Shown in pieces: positions 53,779 through 63,899 of a stretch of 64,000 nucleotides of DNA; the stretch's first letter is position 1; every line of letters begins with the position of its first letter. Below the pieces are notes generated by a model. It saw nothing but the letters and a program-made list of their open reading frames with translations, was not told the DNA's origin and did no database searches. The translations under genes and the position numbers were made by a program. This stretch comes from Algoriphagus winogradskyi (GTDB lineage: Bacteria; Bacteroidota; Bacteroidia; Cytophagales; Cyclobacteriaceae), in the NCBI RefSeq assembly GCF_900182815.1, contig NZ_FXUA01000001.1:186001-250000 (forward strand), written 5' to 3'.

Positions 53779-55140
53779 CTAAAGCTCTTCGATTTCTGCA
53801 ACCACAAAAGTACTCCCTCCTACAAAAATCAAGTCATTTTCCGCTGCATTTTTTCTGGCAAATGCTAAAGCTTCATTTATATCAGGAATAGTTTCACCTG
53901 TCAAGCCCAAAGGAGCTGCCTTTTCAGCTAATTGATCGGCAGGTAACGCTCTTGGGAGTTTAGCTTCGCAAAAGACATAGTTTGCCGATTTTGGAAGCAT
54001 GGACAGCACTTTGGAAATATCTTTATCCTGAACCATCCCAATGACAAACCATAACTGTTCAAAAGTGTAAGTTTCTAATTGGGAAAGAATTTCTCGAAAT
54101 CCTGCTTCATTGTGTCCAGTATCACAAATCACTGTTGGATTGAAGGACAACGTCTGCCATCTGCCCTTCAAGCCAGTTAATTGTGTGACATTTTTCAAGC
54201 CTTCCAAAACTGCCTCAATTGGCAAATTCCAGCCCATTTGCCTCATTTGAGCTACGGATTCAAGAATTCCTGGAAGATTGTACTTCTGATAATTCCCATT
54301 AAGTCCAAAAGTTAGTTTAAAAGAATTTTGTGCCTTGGTATGTGTCTTCGCAGAGTATGCCGAGGTCTGTGTCTTCACAGACCACTTTAATTCCTCTGAT
54401 TGATTGAATGATTGGATACTGAAAATCGCCTTGCCGTCTTCTTCCGACTCTTTACTAGCTTTCCAATTTTGATCCGCAAAAGTGATGGGTGCATTCATCG
54501 TCTTGGCTTTTTCCAAGAAAACAGCTTTCGTTTCTTCATGTGTTTCGCTGATCACCACAGGAACGTCCTTCTTAATAATTCCAGATTTCTCTCCTGCAAT
54601 CAAAGGCAAGGTATCTCCGAGGAACTGCACATGATCATAACCTATATGGGTGATCAAAGAAAGTTCTGGAGTGATAATATTCGTACTATCGTAATTCCCG
54701 CCCATACCGACCTCTATGATTGCAATATCTACTTCCTGCTCTGCAAAATGCCAGAATGCCATTCCAACTGTCATTTCGAAAAAGCTTGGTTTGAGTTCAT
54801 CTAGAAAGCTCTTGTTTTCTTCCACAAACCGAACAACTAGCTCAGGGCTTATTTCCTGTCCATTAATTCTGATTCGCTCAGTGAAAGATTTGAGATGCGG
54901 TGAGGTATAAAGTCCGGTTTTATAACCAGCGCTTTGAAAAATTGCTGCTAAACTATGGGAGGAACTTCCTTTCCCATTTGTACCTGCTACGTGAATTGAT
55001 TTGAATTTCTTTTCGGGATTTCCTAGGTGATCACAAAGTGCAATTGTACTCCTTAGATCCTTTCTGAAAGCAGATGCTCCCACTCTCTGAAACATAGGAA
55101 GGGAGTTAAACAAGTAATCCAGCGTCTCCTGGTAATTCAT
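53779..55140 (-). CDS. folC: folylpolyglutamate synthase/dihydrofolate synthase
   Basis: 453-residue Mur-ligase-type enzyme that adds glutamate to dihydropteroate and folates using ATP. The P-loop is SIHVAGTNGKGSSSHS. The Omega-loop TSPHLKSFTERIRING follows, and the mid-domain has IIEVGMGGNYDSTNII and THIGYDHVQFLGDTL. The C-terminal domain has LKGRWQTL and CDTGHNEAGF. It is embedded between the TonB-like gene (3-base gap) and trmB (no gap), a housekeeping gene carried in an envelope operon. Confidence 0.95.
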   Translation of the reverse strand: MNYQETLDYLFNSLPMFQRVGASAFRKDLRSTIALCDHLGNPEKKFKSIHVAGTNGKGSSSHSLAAIFQSAGYKTGLYTSPHLKSFTERIRINGQEISPELVVRFVEENKSFLDELKPSFFEMTVGMAFWHFAEQEVDIAIIEVGMGGNYDSTNIITPELSLITHIGYDHVQFLGDTLPLIAGEKSGIIKKDVPVVISETHEETKAVFLEKAKTMNAPITFADQNWKASKESEEDGKAIFSIQSFNQSEELKWSVKTQTSAYSAKTHTKAQNSFKLTFGLNGNYQKYNLPGILESVAQMRQMGWNLPIEAVLEGLKNVTQLTGLKGRWQTLSFNPTVICDTGHNEAGFREILSQLETYTFEQLWFVIGMVQDKDISKVLSMLPKSANYVFCEAKLPRALPADQLAEKAAPLGLTGETIPDINEALAFARKNAAENDLIFVGGSTFVVAEIEEL

Positions 55141-55143
55141 TGC

Positions 55144-56100
55144 TTAATCAACCTTAATAACAAACGTGATTTTCCCAGTGGAGAACTCAGCAGCTGCGCC
55201 ACCTTGTTTTTTGAAGGAGATCTGATTCACCACCTGACGGTAATAAGCCAATACATCATTGGAAACATTGTATTCCAAGGGAACTGCCTGCACGACTCTA
55301 CCCAAATCGTCAATGGTAATTTTAAAAACAATTCTACCATTTCGAGTAGATACTCTATCATTAATATTAGGTCGCTGTGCGAAATCCCATCCTGCAAGAT
55401 CTAAGCTGTAACCATCACCAGAGTTAGCTCCTTTTCCAGACCCAACACCCATGATTGCTCTTCCGTCAACATTTCCTTTCGGATCCCCCTCATCACCTTT
55501 TTCCTTAGATGTTCCTTGAGCTCCACCAGAAGCTGGAGTAGTTCCTTTACCTGAAGTCCCACCTGCACCAAAGATTGCTCTTTGATCGATTTTTGGTTTT
55601 TCAGGAGCTTTTTGCACAGTTTCTTTTTCTTCAGCTTTTGCTGGAGTTTCCACCGGTTTAGCCACTTCTTTCTTAACTGGCTCAGGTTTTTTAGTTTGTT
55701 CTGTAGCTTTCTCCTCTCCTCTGATCGGAGAAGGCTTCGTAGTGACAGCCTTATTCACAGAAGGTTTTGGCTGAGCTGTAGGCTTAGCCGTTTCAGTTTT
55801 TGGACTTGGGGGAGGTGTAGCTGGTTGAGTTACCACTTCAGCGACTTGGCCTGGAGCAGCATCTTCTACTACTGGTGTTGGAGTTTCAGATGGAGGTGCA
55901 GGACTATTTCTTTCACCTGAACCGGTCGGTGTAAATCCTAGGTTCAATTCCAAACCAAAAGTTGGCAAGGGTGGAACGGGCTGCTTCCAGACCACAATAA
56001 AATAGAGCGCAATCAAAAGCAACACGTTGAAGATAATAGTGATTATCCACGATTTCTTTTTGCTTTCGCTCTCTATTTTATCTGCATTCCAGTATTCCAT
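55144..56100 (-). CDS. TonB/TolA-like energy transducer
   Basis: 318-residue protein with one N-terminal membrane helix (about residues 18-38) after a short cytoplasmic tail. A long Pro/Lys/Glu-rich spacer follows (about 65-180, PTPVVEDAAPGQVAEV, KPVETPAKAEEKE), then a glycine-rich stretch and a C-terminal TonB-like domain (about 230-318, RNGRIVFKITIDDLGRVVQA). It lies directly downstream of exbB and exbD, so it should carry proton-motive energy to an outer-membrane partner. A TolA role is equally possible. Confidence 0.85.
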   Translation of the reverse strand: MEYWNADKIESESKKKSWIITIIFNVLLLIALYFIVVWKQPVPPLPTFGLELNLGFTPTGSGERNSPAPPSETPTPVVEDAAPGQVAEVVTQPATPPPSPKTETAKPTAQPKPSVNKAVTTKPSPIRGEEKATEQTKKPEPVKKEVAKPVETPAKAEEKETVQKAPEKPKIDQRAIFGAGGTSGKGTTPASGGAQGTSKEKGDEGDPKGNVDGRAIMGVGSGKGANSGDGYSLDLAGWDFAQRPNINDRVSTRNGRIVFKITIDDLGRVVQAVPLEYNVSNDVLAYYRQVVNQISFKKQGGAAAEFSTGKITFVIKVD

Positions 56101-56104
56101 TGCT

Positions 56105-56494
56105 TTAGAATGGTTTTGTTGCTATTGAAACATTTGCTTCTAATCCTGCTGCAATTCCTCCGATCTCCACAAGGTACTCAACTGGTACATCTTTGTCTAT
56201 GTGCAACACGACCTGACCTTTCTTATCCTTAAGTAAAGAAGTCAATTCTCCCTTAATTTGTTCCCTCGGTACGATTCGATCGTTAACTGAATATTTAAGA
56301 TCCTTAGTAACTGTAACGGTAACTTCCTGCATTACGATGTCTGAAGTCTCGCTAGAAGGCAAATTGACAGGTAAGCCAGAAGGCGTGATGAAGGAGGATG
56401 TAAGCATAAAGAAGATCAACAACAGGAAAATAATGTCTGTCATTGATGACATGCTAAATGCTGGATCTACTTTATTTTTAGCTTGAAGTCCCAT
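56105..56494 (-). CDS. exbD: ExbD/TolR biopolymer transport protein
   Basis: 129-residue inner-membrane protein. One N-terminal helix (about 18-38) includes the conserved Asp in SMTDIIFLLLIFFML, the proton-carrying residue of ExbD/TolR. The periplasmic domain ends with VEYLVEIGGIAAGLEANVSI. It forms the motor core with ExbB. Five bases after exbB and 4 before the TonB-like gene, so translation is probably coupled. Confidence 0.93.
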   Translation of the reverse strand: MGLQAKNKVDPAFSMSSMTDIIFLLLIFFMLTSSFITPSGLPVNLPSSETSDIVMQEVTVTVTKDLKYSVNDRIVPREQIKGELTSLLKDKKGQVVLHIDKDVPVEYLVEIGGIAAGLEANVSIATKPF

Positions 56495-56499
56495 AGTAA

Positions 56500-57186
56500 T
56501 TAGTCTTGAAGCAAATCAATAAATTCTATTGAAGAATATTCCATGTTATGGACAAGCTTCGACACTTTCGATACTAGAAAATTATAACCTAAGTAAGCAA
56601 CAATACCTACCACCAAACCTGCAGCAGTAGTGATCATAGCTTCATAGATACCTTCGGAAAGAAGCTTAGGAGAAACCATTCCTTCTTCCTGCGCTATCGC
56701 TATAAATGCTTGAATCATACCAGCCACTGTCCCTAAAAATCCAATCATAGGAGCTGCACCTGATACAGTGGCTAAGAGATTCAAATTTTTCTCCAATTTA
56801 TAAATCTCGATTTTACCAACATTTTCAATAGCTACTTCGATATTTTTCAATGGAGAACCAATTCTCTCCACTCCTTTTGCTATCATATTTGCTACCGGAG
56901 TATGTTCACCAGCACAAAGAATTTTGGCTTTTTCAGTTTGGCCACTTTGCACGAGCACTCGCACCTGATCCATCAAATGAGTAGACGTTTTGGATGCTTT
57001 ATTGAGGGTGATTAATCGCTCGACAAAAATGAAAATCGCAAGAATGAACAATAAGTAAAGCGGAACCATCATGTAACCGCCTTTGATTAAAAGGTCAAGA
57101 AGTCCTATATCAGTATTGGTGGCACCCATCGCCAGGCTATCTGCTGCAGAAAGTGTATCTGTAGAGAGCGTTTGAAGTAGAATCAT
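56500..57186 (-). CDS. exbB: ExbB/TolQ/MotA-family proton channel protein
   Basis: 228-residue inner-membrane protein with three helices: about 35-53 (GGYMMVPLYLLFILAIFIF), 137-158 (APMIGFLGTVAGMIQAFIA) and 173-196 (MITTAAGLVVGIVAYLGYN). The GFLGTVAGMI and TTAAGLVVGI phrases are the family signature. The pentameric channel drives ExbD and TonB/TolA. The first 25 residues are an extra periplasmic stretch. Only one base separates it from the SPOR gene. Confidence 0.94.
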   Translation of the reverse strand: MILLQTLSTDTLSAADSLAMGATNTDIGLLDLLIKGGYMMVPLYLLFILAIFIFVERLITLNKASKTSTHLMDQVRVLVQSGQTEKAKILCAGEHTPVANMIAKGVERIGSPLKNIEVAIENVGKIEIYKLEKNLNLLATVSGAAPMIGFLGTVAGMIQAFIAIAQEEGMVSPKLLSEGIYEAMITTAAGLVVGIVAYLGYNFLVSKVSKLVHNMEYSSIEFIDLLQD

Positions 57187-57187
57187 A

Positions 57188-57982
57188 TTAATATTTCAAA
57201 ATCCATAAATCCTCTGTGTACTGATCTTTAACTCGAGCTAACTCCTCATTAATGGCTGTCCAGCCTCTTGAAGTTCCTATAGCCAAACGATAGTTTGTGA
57301 CATCTTCGTATGGCGTAATCAGATAAACTGTCTCTGCTCTGCTCTTATATTTCTCTGCTTCTTCCAAAGCTAAAGCCTCATTTGGGAGGCTTCCTACGAT
57401 AATATAGAATTGAGGTCGATCAGCTTTTTCTTCAACTCGAACCAAAGTTCCTGATACCTCTGACGCAATAGTTGTACCAGTTTGGACTGATTCTGCGACA
57501 GGCGAAACAGAAGTTATAGAATCTGAAATAGTTTGTTGATTATCAATTATTTGTAATTCCTCAGTTGGGGTAGAATTGATGGCAACTTCATCTTTTTCTT
57601 CCCCTGCAGCAGCTTGCCTTGATTGAGCCACTACCTCTTTAGATTCTGAAACTGGCATTACAGATTTATTCATTTGCCAGATAATAACTACAACTACTGC
57701 CAAAGCTAAAAGAGCTGCGATCCAAACCCAGGAATTATTGGATTTCTTTTGCTCTACTTTTTGTGCTTTTTGCTCAGGTTTAGAGACTTTTTCTGCTTCG
57801 ACAAATGAAGGTTTTACAGATTGTATTGTTCTCTTTTTAACTTCACTTACATCAACTGGAGCTATAACTTCTTCCTCTTTCTTAGCTGCCTCAGTTTGAG
57901 TCAAAGGCACAACTTCTACATAAGGAAGGCCATAGTCTTTTGGATCTGTCCAATGCTTATTACCTGTAGTTTTATCAGTCAT
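57188..57982 (-). CDS. SPOR domain membrane protein
   Basis: 264-residue single-pass protein: cytoplasmic N-terminal 85 residues rich in Lys and Val (with PKDYGLPYVEVVPLT), one membrane helix (about 87-104, WVWIAALLALAVVVVIIW), a flexible linker and a C-terminal SPOR domain (about 185-264, RPQFYIIVGSLPNEALALEE, TNYRLAIGTSRGWTAIN). SPOR domains bind denuded peptidoglycan at the division septum. Its place in front of exbB suggests that the ExbB/ExbD/TonB-like motor works at the cell wall, as a Tol-like system would. Confidence 0.87.
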   Translation of the reverse strand: MTDKTTGNKHWTDPKDYGLPYVEVVPLTQTEAAKKEEEVIAPVDVSEVKKRTIQSVKPSFVEAEKVSKPEQKAQKVEQKKSNNSWVWIAALLALAVVVVIIWQMNKSVMPVSESKEVVAQSRQAAAGEEKDEVAINSTPTEELQIIDNQQTISDSITSVSPVAESVQTGTTIASEVSGTLVRVEEKADRPQFYIIVGSLPNEALALEEAEKYKSRAETVYLITPYEDVTNYRLAIGTSRGWTAINEELARVKDQYTEDLWILKY

Positions 57983-58051
57983 CTCTATCGGGGAATGTTA
58001 CGAAACTAAACGAAATGAGCCTAAACCCCAACCCAAAGCCTTAAACAAATC

Positions 58052-59770
58052 TTAGAATTTAAAAGAAGCTCCACCAATAAACTGAATTCCTCTTGTAGGA
58101 TAGTTTAACCACCGCATATTTTTACCATTAAGTAGGTTGTTTCCTTCGGCAAAAATTGAAATTCTATCAGTAATTCCGTAATCTGCTTTTAGTTGCAGAT
58201 CAGCGATGGTCTTCAATTTCACTACTTCGAAAGGTCCACTTTCTCCAAAAATATCACTCATATCATGACCACGAGCTTTGATCCCGCCCATTAAATTCAA
58301 ATTCGCCTGAACTATTAACCGCTGAATCGGAGTGAATTGATTATTAACTCTTAATTCCCAAACAGGTCTACTCCAAGCTTCAGCCTGTGTACTTAAATCG
58401 TATTGATAGAGATCCAATCTACTATTCAGAGAATACATGTCTGAGAATTTATAACCCAATTCTGCATTGATATTGAAAACTGTAGTCTTGTCATCATACA
58501 CCAGACTGAACCTTGCTGAATCAGTTGTCACAAGGTTGTTAGTATAGTTATTCACAAAGAAGTGCATCTGATTGTAACGACTCATATTGATCGCGCCACG
58601 ATAGCTAAATGCTCCGCCAAACTGACCTTCTATTCCTCCTTCTACCTTGTAATTCTGGATGGTATTAAGCAATTGATCACTTGGTCCCAAATAAGGGTTT
58701 TCACTTACAAAACTGTAGTAAGTATTTCTCTGAACATCTCCGGAGAATTCCGCAAAAAAGCCAAATTCCTCAGCAAACTGGTAATTCGCTTTCAATATAG
58801 GAAACACATGAAAATCACTTGATTTATCTTCCAAAGAATCATTTTCTGAAACTAGATTCAATCCTGCTGTAAAGTTAAATGCTTCGTATTTATAGGAAAT
58901 GGTAGGTCGAACAGCAAAATAGGTTCTTTTCAAAGAATAGTTTTCATCTTCAGGACTCGTAGAAAAATAGGATAATCCCACTTTCCCTGCCCAATCTTCT
59001 GTAGGTCTAAAGGTCAAACTTCCCTCTGCACCAAACTGGTTTTCCTTCACCATATAGCTATCAGTAAAGTTTCTAAAACTCAATTGGGCTTCATATGAAA
59101 TCGGGCCAACTTTTTCTAATTCCCTGATACCTGCTTTTGCTTCAACTGCATGCAGGACATTTCCATCAAAGCCTTTAAATTGCCCAGTCTCATCCGTCAA
59201 ATAATTTGGGTCTAATCCATAAAATTGATAGCTATCCTGATTCCATCTTAGCCCTCCAAAAACCTCAAAAAGATCGGTGAAATAGCTACCATCAAAACCC
59301 AAATTGGTATGTGCCTCTTTAGACTCCTCAGCCAAAACCGGTCCTTTACCAAAACTCTGGTGGTTGAGCTGTAATGAATAATTGAAGTCAGTAATGTCAG
59401 TTCCCATATACCTTGCCTCCAAAAGTGGAGAAGCAAAATTGCCATACCCGGCTTTAATGTATCCTTGATACAAGTCCAGTCTCTCTGGCGTATACACTTT
59501 TTGTGAAGGTTCGGCCTTCAATTCCAAAGGTTTCAGATTTAAAGGGTAGCTGGTCACCAAATAATTATACTCGCTTAAACCTGTTGGCTTAGGCAAGACT
59601 GGAAGTTTTTCATACATCCTAGGCTGCACTGGCACTGTGAGTACACGGTCTTTTCTAATCACAAATTCCTGGTCAGTTACAGCTCCACGTTGCTGTGTTT
59701 GAGCCATAGCCCATCCGGATGTCAAACCGATAATCCCTGTCAAAAGGATAGTTTTCGCTAACTTTTTCAT
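58052..59770 (-). CDS. plugless outer-membrane beta-barrel protein
   Basis: 572-residue protein with a signal peptide (MKKLAKTILLTGIIGLTSGW in part, cleavage near AMAQ). About 100 residues of linker follow and then a barrel resembling the TonB-receptor C-terminal barrel: LYQGYIKAGYGNFASPLLEA at the start, many aromatic-edged strands, and a final strand GIQFIGGASFKF ending in Phe. No plug domain is present, so it is not a standard TonB receptor. It lies 3 bases after the TPR gene and in front of the SPOR and motor genes, and is probably their outer-membrane partner. Confidence 0.82.
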   Translation of the reverse strand: MKKLAKTILLTGIIGLTSGWAMAQTQQRGAVTDQEFVIRKDRVLTVPVQPRMYEKLPVLPKPTGLSEYNYLVTSYPLNLKPLELKAEPSQKVYTPERLDLYQGYIKAGYGNFASPLLEARYMGTDITDFNYSLQLNHQSFGKGPVLAEESKEAHTNLGFDGSYFTDLFEVFGGLRWNQDSYQFYGLDPNYLTDETGQFKGFDGNVLHAVEAKAGIRELEKVGPISYEAQLSFRNFTDSYMVKENQFGAEGSLTFRPTEDWAGKVGLSYFSTSPEDENYSLKRTYFAVRPTISYKYEAFNFTAGLNLVSENDSLEDKSSDFHVFPILKANYQFAEEFGFFAEFSGDVQRNTYYSFVSENPYLGPSDQLLNTIQNYKVEGGIEGQFGGAFSYRGAINMSRYNQMHFFVNNYTNNLVTTDSARFSLVYDDKTTVFNINAELGYKFSDMYSLNSRLDLYQYDLSTQAEAWSRPVWELRVNNQFTPIQRLIVQANLNLMGGIKARGHDMSDIFGESGPFEVVKLKTIADLQLKADYGITDRISIFAEGNNLLNGKNMRWLNYPTRGIQFIGGASFKF

Positions 59771-59773
59771 GGT

Positions 59774-62764
59774 TTACTTAAGAGTTTGAAGTTTGGATTG
59801 AGCCATTTCTTTAATTTCTGCATTGGTAGAATTCTCTACGATTGATTCCAGAGTTGCTTTCGCTTGGAACTCCTCCCCGCTTTTCACATAGTTATCTGCC
59901 AAGAGCAGGAAGATCCTCCCATACCAGTAATCGTAATTGACAAATGGGCCAGACTGATCAAATATCAACTCATTCGACTGCGTTATTTCACCTTTTTCCT
60001 GTGAAGCTAATGCCAGCAAATAAAGCCCTTCAGCACCTTGCTCGGTTTTATAATCAGCTACCAAAGCAGTCAGCGTTAACTCAGCTTGAGGTTTCTGATT
60101 CAATGCATTCTGCGATTTCGCTTTGATCAGCAATGCCTTAGGTGAAGATTCTGGAATCACTCCATCTAAAGTCGCCAATCGCTCAGCTTGTGTGATTGAC
60201 TGTTGATATTTCCTAGTTTCAAAATTCGCAATCATCAAACCTTGAACCGCTTCTGCTTCTTCTGGTTTGCTGCGGGCATTCTGAACTGAAGTTTCGAGGT
60301 AAGGAATCGCTTGCGCAAAGTTTCCTCTTTCCAATTCTATCACACCTATCTTTTGCATAGCTCGAAGTCGCTGTGGCGAAGCTGGCTCATTTTCCAAGGT
60401 TTTAAATTGAGCAAGAGCCTTCTCTGTATCTCCTACTTGCATATAACTATCTCCTAAGAAATAAAGTGCATCTGCACGCTGAGCTGACTGCGGATAGCTT
60501 TTCAGGTAATTTTCAAATCCTCGAATAGCCTGAGAATAGTTTTTATCGAAATAAGTACCTTTCGCAGCTTCGAACTCTAAAGACTGAACACTTCCATTAC
60601 TTGGATTTGCACCTTTATACTTTGTCAAATAATCTGAAAATTCACCAGATCTACCTTGAAGTGCTAGGGTTTCCTGAAGGCCTTTTAAAGCAGTTTCTGC
60701 ATTTTCTGAATTTGGATGGTTATTCAGGATCGTACTGTAATCCTTAATCGTCTGATCGTAATTCTGAAGCGAGAAATTTGCTACAGCTCTGCCTTCCAAA
60801 GCAAAAGGTACAAATGGACTATTCGGCTTGGAACTTAATAAATCAGAGAATGACACAGAAGCAGCTTGGTAGCTCGTCTCTTCCATGTAAATCTGCCCTC
60901 TCTGGAATAATGCATCTTCGTAGTAAAGACTATTTGGATAGCGAGAAATCAAGACATCCAATTGTCCTAACGCTTCCTGATTTCTGGATTGGAAATTCTG
61001 AACAACTGCCAATCTGTAATAAGCATAATCCACACCTGAATTCCCCTCATTAATGGCCCGTTGGAAAGTAGAGGCGGCTTCACCAAACCTCTTCTGTACG
61101 TAATAGCAATCCCCCAATCTCAAAAGTGCATCATCGTATTGCTGTTTATTAGCAATGATCTGTCTGTTCTCTGTAAATCTCCTGAATTGATCTTCCGCCT
61201 TTGAATATTGCTGGGTGTTGAAATAAGCGTAACCAAGTCCATAATAGGTTTTAGCGACAGTGCCATTATTTCCAGAAGGACGATTGCTAAGCACCTGCTC
61301 GTAGGACTTGATAGCCTGCGGTAAATTATCAGCTGCAGAACTGATTTCCCCTTTCCAGAAGTAAGAATCCAACACAAGGTTTTTATCAACTGGAAACTTC
61401 AATGACTTATCTAAATATGCCAACGCTGGGTTCCATTTCTGATCACGGTAGTAAACCATTGCCTGATAAAAAGCCACTTTCTGATAAGCCTCCTGTATTC
61501 TTGGAGACTTATTGGTAATTCTGTCCATCTGATCAATGGCACGTAAGTAATCGTTAGTATTTACAAGTGCTTCAGATAGTAAATTCTCTGCTTCTGCTCT
61601 GTATTTTCCCGAAGGGTAATTCTCTACATATTCATCTAATGCCGTGATTGCATCCTGAAAGCTTCCTTTCTGCAAGTTCACCTTCGCATAGTTGAAAATT
61701 GACTCCTCTTTGATCGCAGGATTAAAATCAGATTTGGCAGCTGACTGAAAACTAGTAGAGGCAAATTGATAATTCTCCAACTTTAAATAGGAATGAGCCA
61801 AGTAATAACTTGATGCTTGGCCAATCTCATCTGTAGAAGACGCGGACACTTTCAGATAATCCGTTGCACGTTGATAGTTTTTGATTTCAAACTGCGAAAT
61901 TCCAGCTTTATAAATTTCATTTCTTCCTAGTTCCTCGCTAGGACGAGAATTAATGAAAGCGTCATAGTTTTCGGCAGCCTTTGGAAAATTTTTCTTTGCA
62001 TAATACGCTTCAGCAAGATATAAATAGATCAAATCCTTTTTCTCCAAATTCTGACCATTCGTCAACTTAGGCTCTGCATAGCTGATCAACTGATCATAGC
62101 TGCCTTGCTTATAATACAGGGCTGCCAGTAGATAGGGAACCTTATTGGCGTAATATGGGGACTGTGAAGCTGTTTGAAGGTCAGCAATTGCTTTTCCAGT
62201 ATTCCCATTTTCCATTGCGATAAAACCACTGTAATAGTAGGAATCAAAACTCGCCTGTTGATTTAATGCTTTTCCTTTATCAAAATATGGAGCAGCTTCT
62301 GCGTATTGATTCAACTGAAAATGAGAATATCCCTGCTTAAATAGTACTTCCGCTTGTTGCTCCAACGGTAACTTTTCTACATCAACCAGCTTGTAGCTAT
62401 CGATAGCCTCCGCGAAATTCCTTTTAAAGAAAAAATGATCTCCCAAATATAATCCCGCAGTAGTCACCGAGGGGTCGTTTCCGTGATCGTAAATGTAGCT
62501 TTTCATTAAACCAGGACCGTCAGGACTTTCTATTTCGAGTGCCGACATGGCTCGGTTTAGTTCTGCAGCTTTTGCTTGCCCAGAGTTTACTGGTTTTTCA
62601 AGCAGTCTGGTATTATCATAAATACTTGCAGAAAAAAGCTGCTTATCAAAAAGGGCTAGATTGTGATCTAGCTTCTGCTGAGGACTGGTCTGATAGAGGC
62701 TAGACTGGGAATACGCCTCCATACTAAGCCCAAGGCTCGCAAGGAGCACAAGGTGATATTTCAT
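59774..62764 (-). CDS. large tetratricopeptide repeat protein
   Basis: 996-residue exported protein: signal peptide (about 1-19, ending EAYSQ) and then TPR-type helical repeats throughout, for example FKQGYSHFQLNQYAEAAPYF, YYGLGYAYFNTQQYSKAEDQF and YFLGDSYMQVGDTEKALAQF. The pattern recalls periplasmic YbgF/CpoB and BamD-like repeat scaffolds. First gene of the long minus-strand unit with barrel, SPOR and ExbB/ExbD/TonB-like genes, so it probably assembles that envelope complex. Function unproven. Confidence 0.9.
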   Translation of the reverse strand: MKYHLVLLASLGLSMEAYSQSSLYQTSPQQKLDHNLALFDKQLFSASIYDNTRLLEKPVNSGQAKAAELNRAMSALEIESPDGPGLMKSYIYDHGNDPSVTTAGLYLGDHFFFKRNFAEAIDSYKLVDVEKLPLEQQAEVLFKQGYSHFQLNQYAEAAPYFDKGKALNQQASFDSYYYSGFIAMENGNTGKAIADLQTASQSPYYANKVPYLLAALYYKQGSYDQLISYAEPKLTNGQNLEKKDLIYLYLAEAYYAKKNFPKAAENYDAFINSRPSEELGRNEIYKAGISQFEIKNYQRATDYLKVSASSTDEIGQASSYYLAHSYLKLENYQFASTSFQSAAKSDFNPAIKEESIFNYAKVNLQKGSFQDAITALDEYVENYPSGKYRAEAENLLSEALVNTNDYLRAIDQMDRITNKSPRIQEAYQKVAFYQAMVYYRDQKWNPALAYLDKSLKFPVDKNLVLDSYFWKGEISSAADNLPQAIKSYEQVLSNRPSGNNGTVAKTYYGLGYAYFNTQQYSKAEDQFRRFTENRQIIANKQQYDDALLRLGDCYYVQKRFGEAASTFQRAINEGNSGVDYAYYRLAVVQNFQSRNQEALGQLDVLISRYPNSLYYEDALFQRGQIYMEETSYQAASVSFSDLLSSKPNSPFVPFALEGRAVANFSLQNYDQTIKDYSTILNNHPNSENAETALKGLQETLALQGRSGEFSDYLTKYKGANPSNGSVQSLEFEAAKGTYFDKNYSQAIRGFENYLKSYPQSAQRADALYFLGDSYMQVGDTEKALAQFKTLENEPASPQRLRAMQKIGVIELERGNFAQAIPYLETSVQNARSKPEEAEAVQGLMIANFETRKYQQSITQAERLATLDGVIPESSPKALLIKAKSQNALNQKPQAELTLTALVADYKTEQGAEGLYLLALASQEKGEITQSNELIFDQSGPFVNYDYWYGRIFLLLADNYVKSGEEFQAKATLESIVENSTNAEIKEMAQSKLQTLK

Positions 62765-62870
62765 CTGTTTGTATTTTATTTAGTAGAGCCAGACGAAATC
62801 TCGAAAAGTGAAAATCATGTCCTTCCGTGACATCCACGAGATACTCGATTTCATAGTGTGGCTTAGATAA

Positions 62871-63899
62871 TCAATGCAAAATCTTGTAAACAAGCTCGCG
62901 GAGGTTTTCGGCTTCGCTCATACTTCCGGAGTCAACTCCTTTAAAACGAAGATCAGCCTCTTTGATGTATGCGAACACATCAATTACCTTGCCCAAATTG
63001 TAGTTTCTGGACGCTACTAAATATTCTTTAACCACAAATGGAGGAAGCCCTAAAAGGCTGGCTAATTGCTGTTCGCCCGCTCCATTTCTCTTGGCTTGGT
63101 GAATCAAAGCAATTCTGGTGAAGTAGTTAAACAACAGTGAAAACATAGGAATCACTGGATTTGCTTTAGGGTTTTGGATGAAGTAGTGTATGATTTTATT
63201 TGCTTTCACCACATCTTTAAACCCAATTGCATTTAAAAATTCAAAGTTATTGTAGTCTTTATTTATACCAATATACTTGGAAATGTGCTCGTTAGTGATT
63301 TTTGTGGGTTCGCGAAAATTAATCAGCATCTTTCCTATTTCATTGGAAAGCACTTCCAGGTTATTCCCAATAGAATCAGATAAAAGTTGAGCTGAACGTT
63401 TATCTATTGAGTGTTCAGTCTCTTTGATATAGCCTTCAATCCAATCAGTCAATTTATAATCTTTGACCTTTTCTGACCGCACATATACCGCTTTCTTATC
63501 AAGTTCTTTGTATAAGGCAGATCTGCCATCCAACTTTTTATACTTGTGAGCAAATACCAGAATCGTACTTGGTAGTGGATTTTGTACGTAGCTAATCAGC
63601 AGTTTTTGTGATTCCTCTTTGGTCAGGTCTGACAAGCTTTGAGCCTCCTTGATTATCACGACTTGCCGATCTGCCATCATCGGGAATTTCCGCGCATTAT
63701 TGAGGATCAAACCCACATTTGAATCTTTTCCGTAGAGCACCACTTGATTAAAACCACGCTCATGCTCAGCAATTGCATTCTTTTCAATGTAGTCGGTAAT
63801 CTGATCAATAAAGAACGGTTCCTCACCATCCAAAAAGTAAATTGGAGCAAACTTTTTCGCTTTCAGTTCTTTAAGTACAGCTTGTGGTTGTTGGGGCAT
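62871..63899 (-). CDS. holA: DNA polymerase III delta subunit
   Basis: 342-residue clamp-loader subunit that opens the sliding clamp. The N-terminal domain has the family's APIYFLDGEEPFFIDQITDYI phrase (partly quoted) and VNLVLNNARKFPMMADRQVVII-type AAA+-like core without a functional P-loop. The middle has LSDSIGNNLEVLSNEIGKM, and the C-terminal collar domain contains IHYFIQNPKANPVIPMFSLL. Length is normal. It is separated from the TPR gene by about 106 bases. Confidence 0.93.
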   Translation of the reverse strand: MPQQPQAVLKELKAKKFAPIYFLDGEEPFFIDQITDYIEKNAIAEHERGFNQVVLYGKDSNVGLILNNARKFPMMADRQVVIIKEAQSLSDLTKEESQKLLISYVQNPLPSTILVFAHKYKKLDGRSALYKELDKKAVYVRSEKVKDYKLTDWIEGYIKETEHSIDKRSAQLLSDSIGNNLEVLSNEIGKMLINFREPTKITNEHISKYIGINKDYNNFEFLNAIGFKDVVKANKIIHYFIQNPKANPVIPMFSLLFNYFTRIALIHQAKRNGAGEQQLASLLGLPPFVVKEYLVASRNYNLGKVIDVFAYIKEADLRFKGVDSGSMSEAENLRELVYKILH

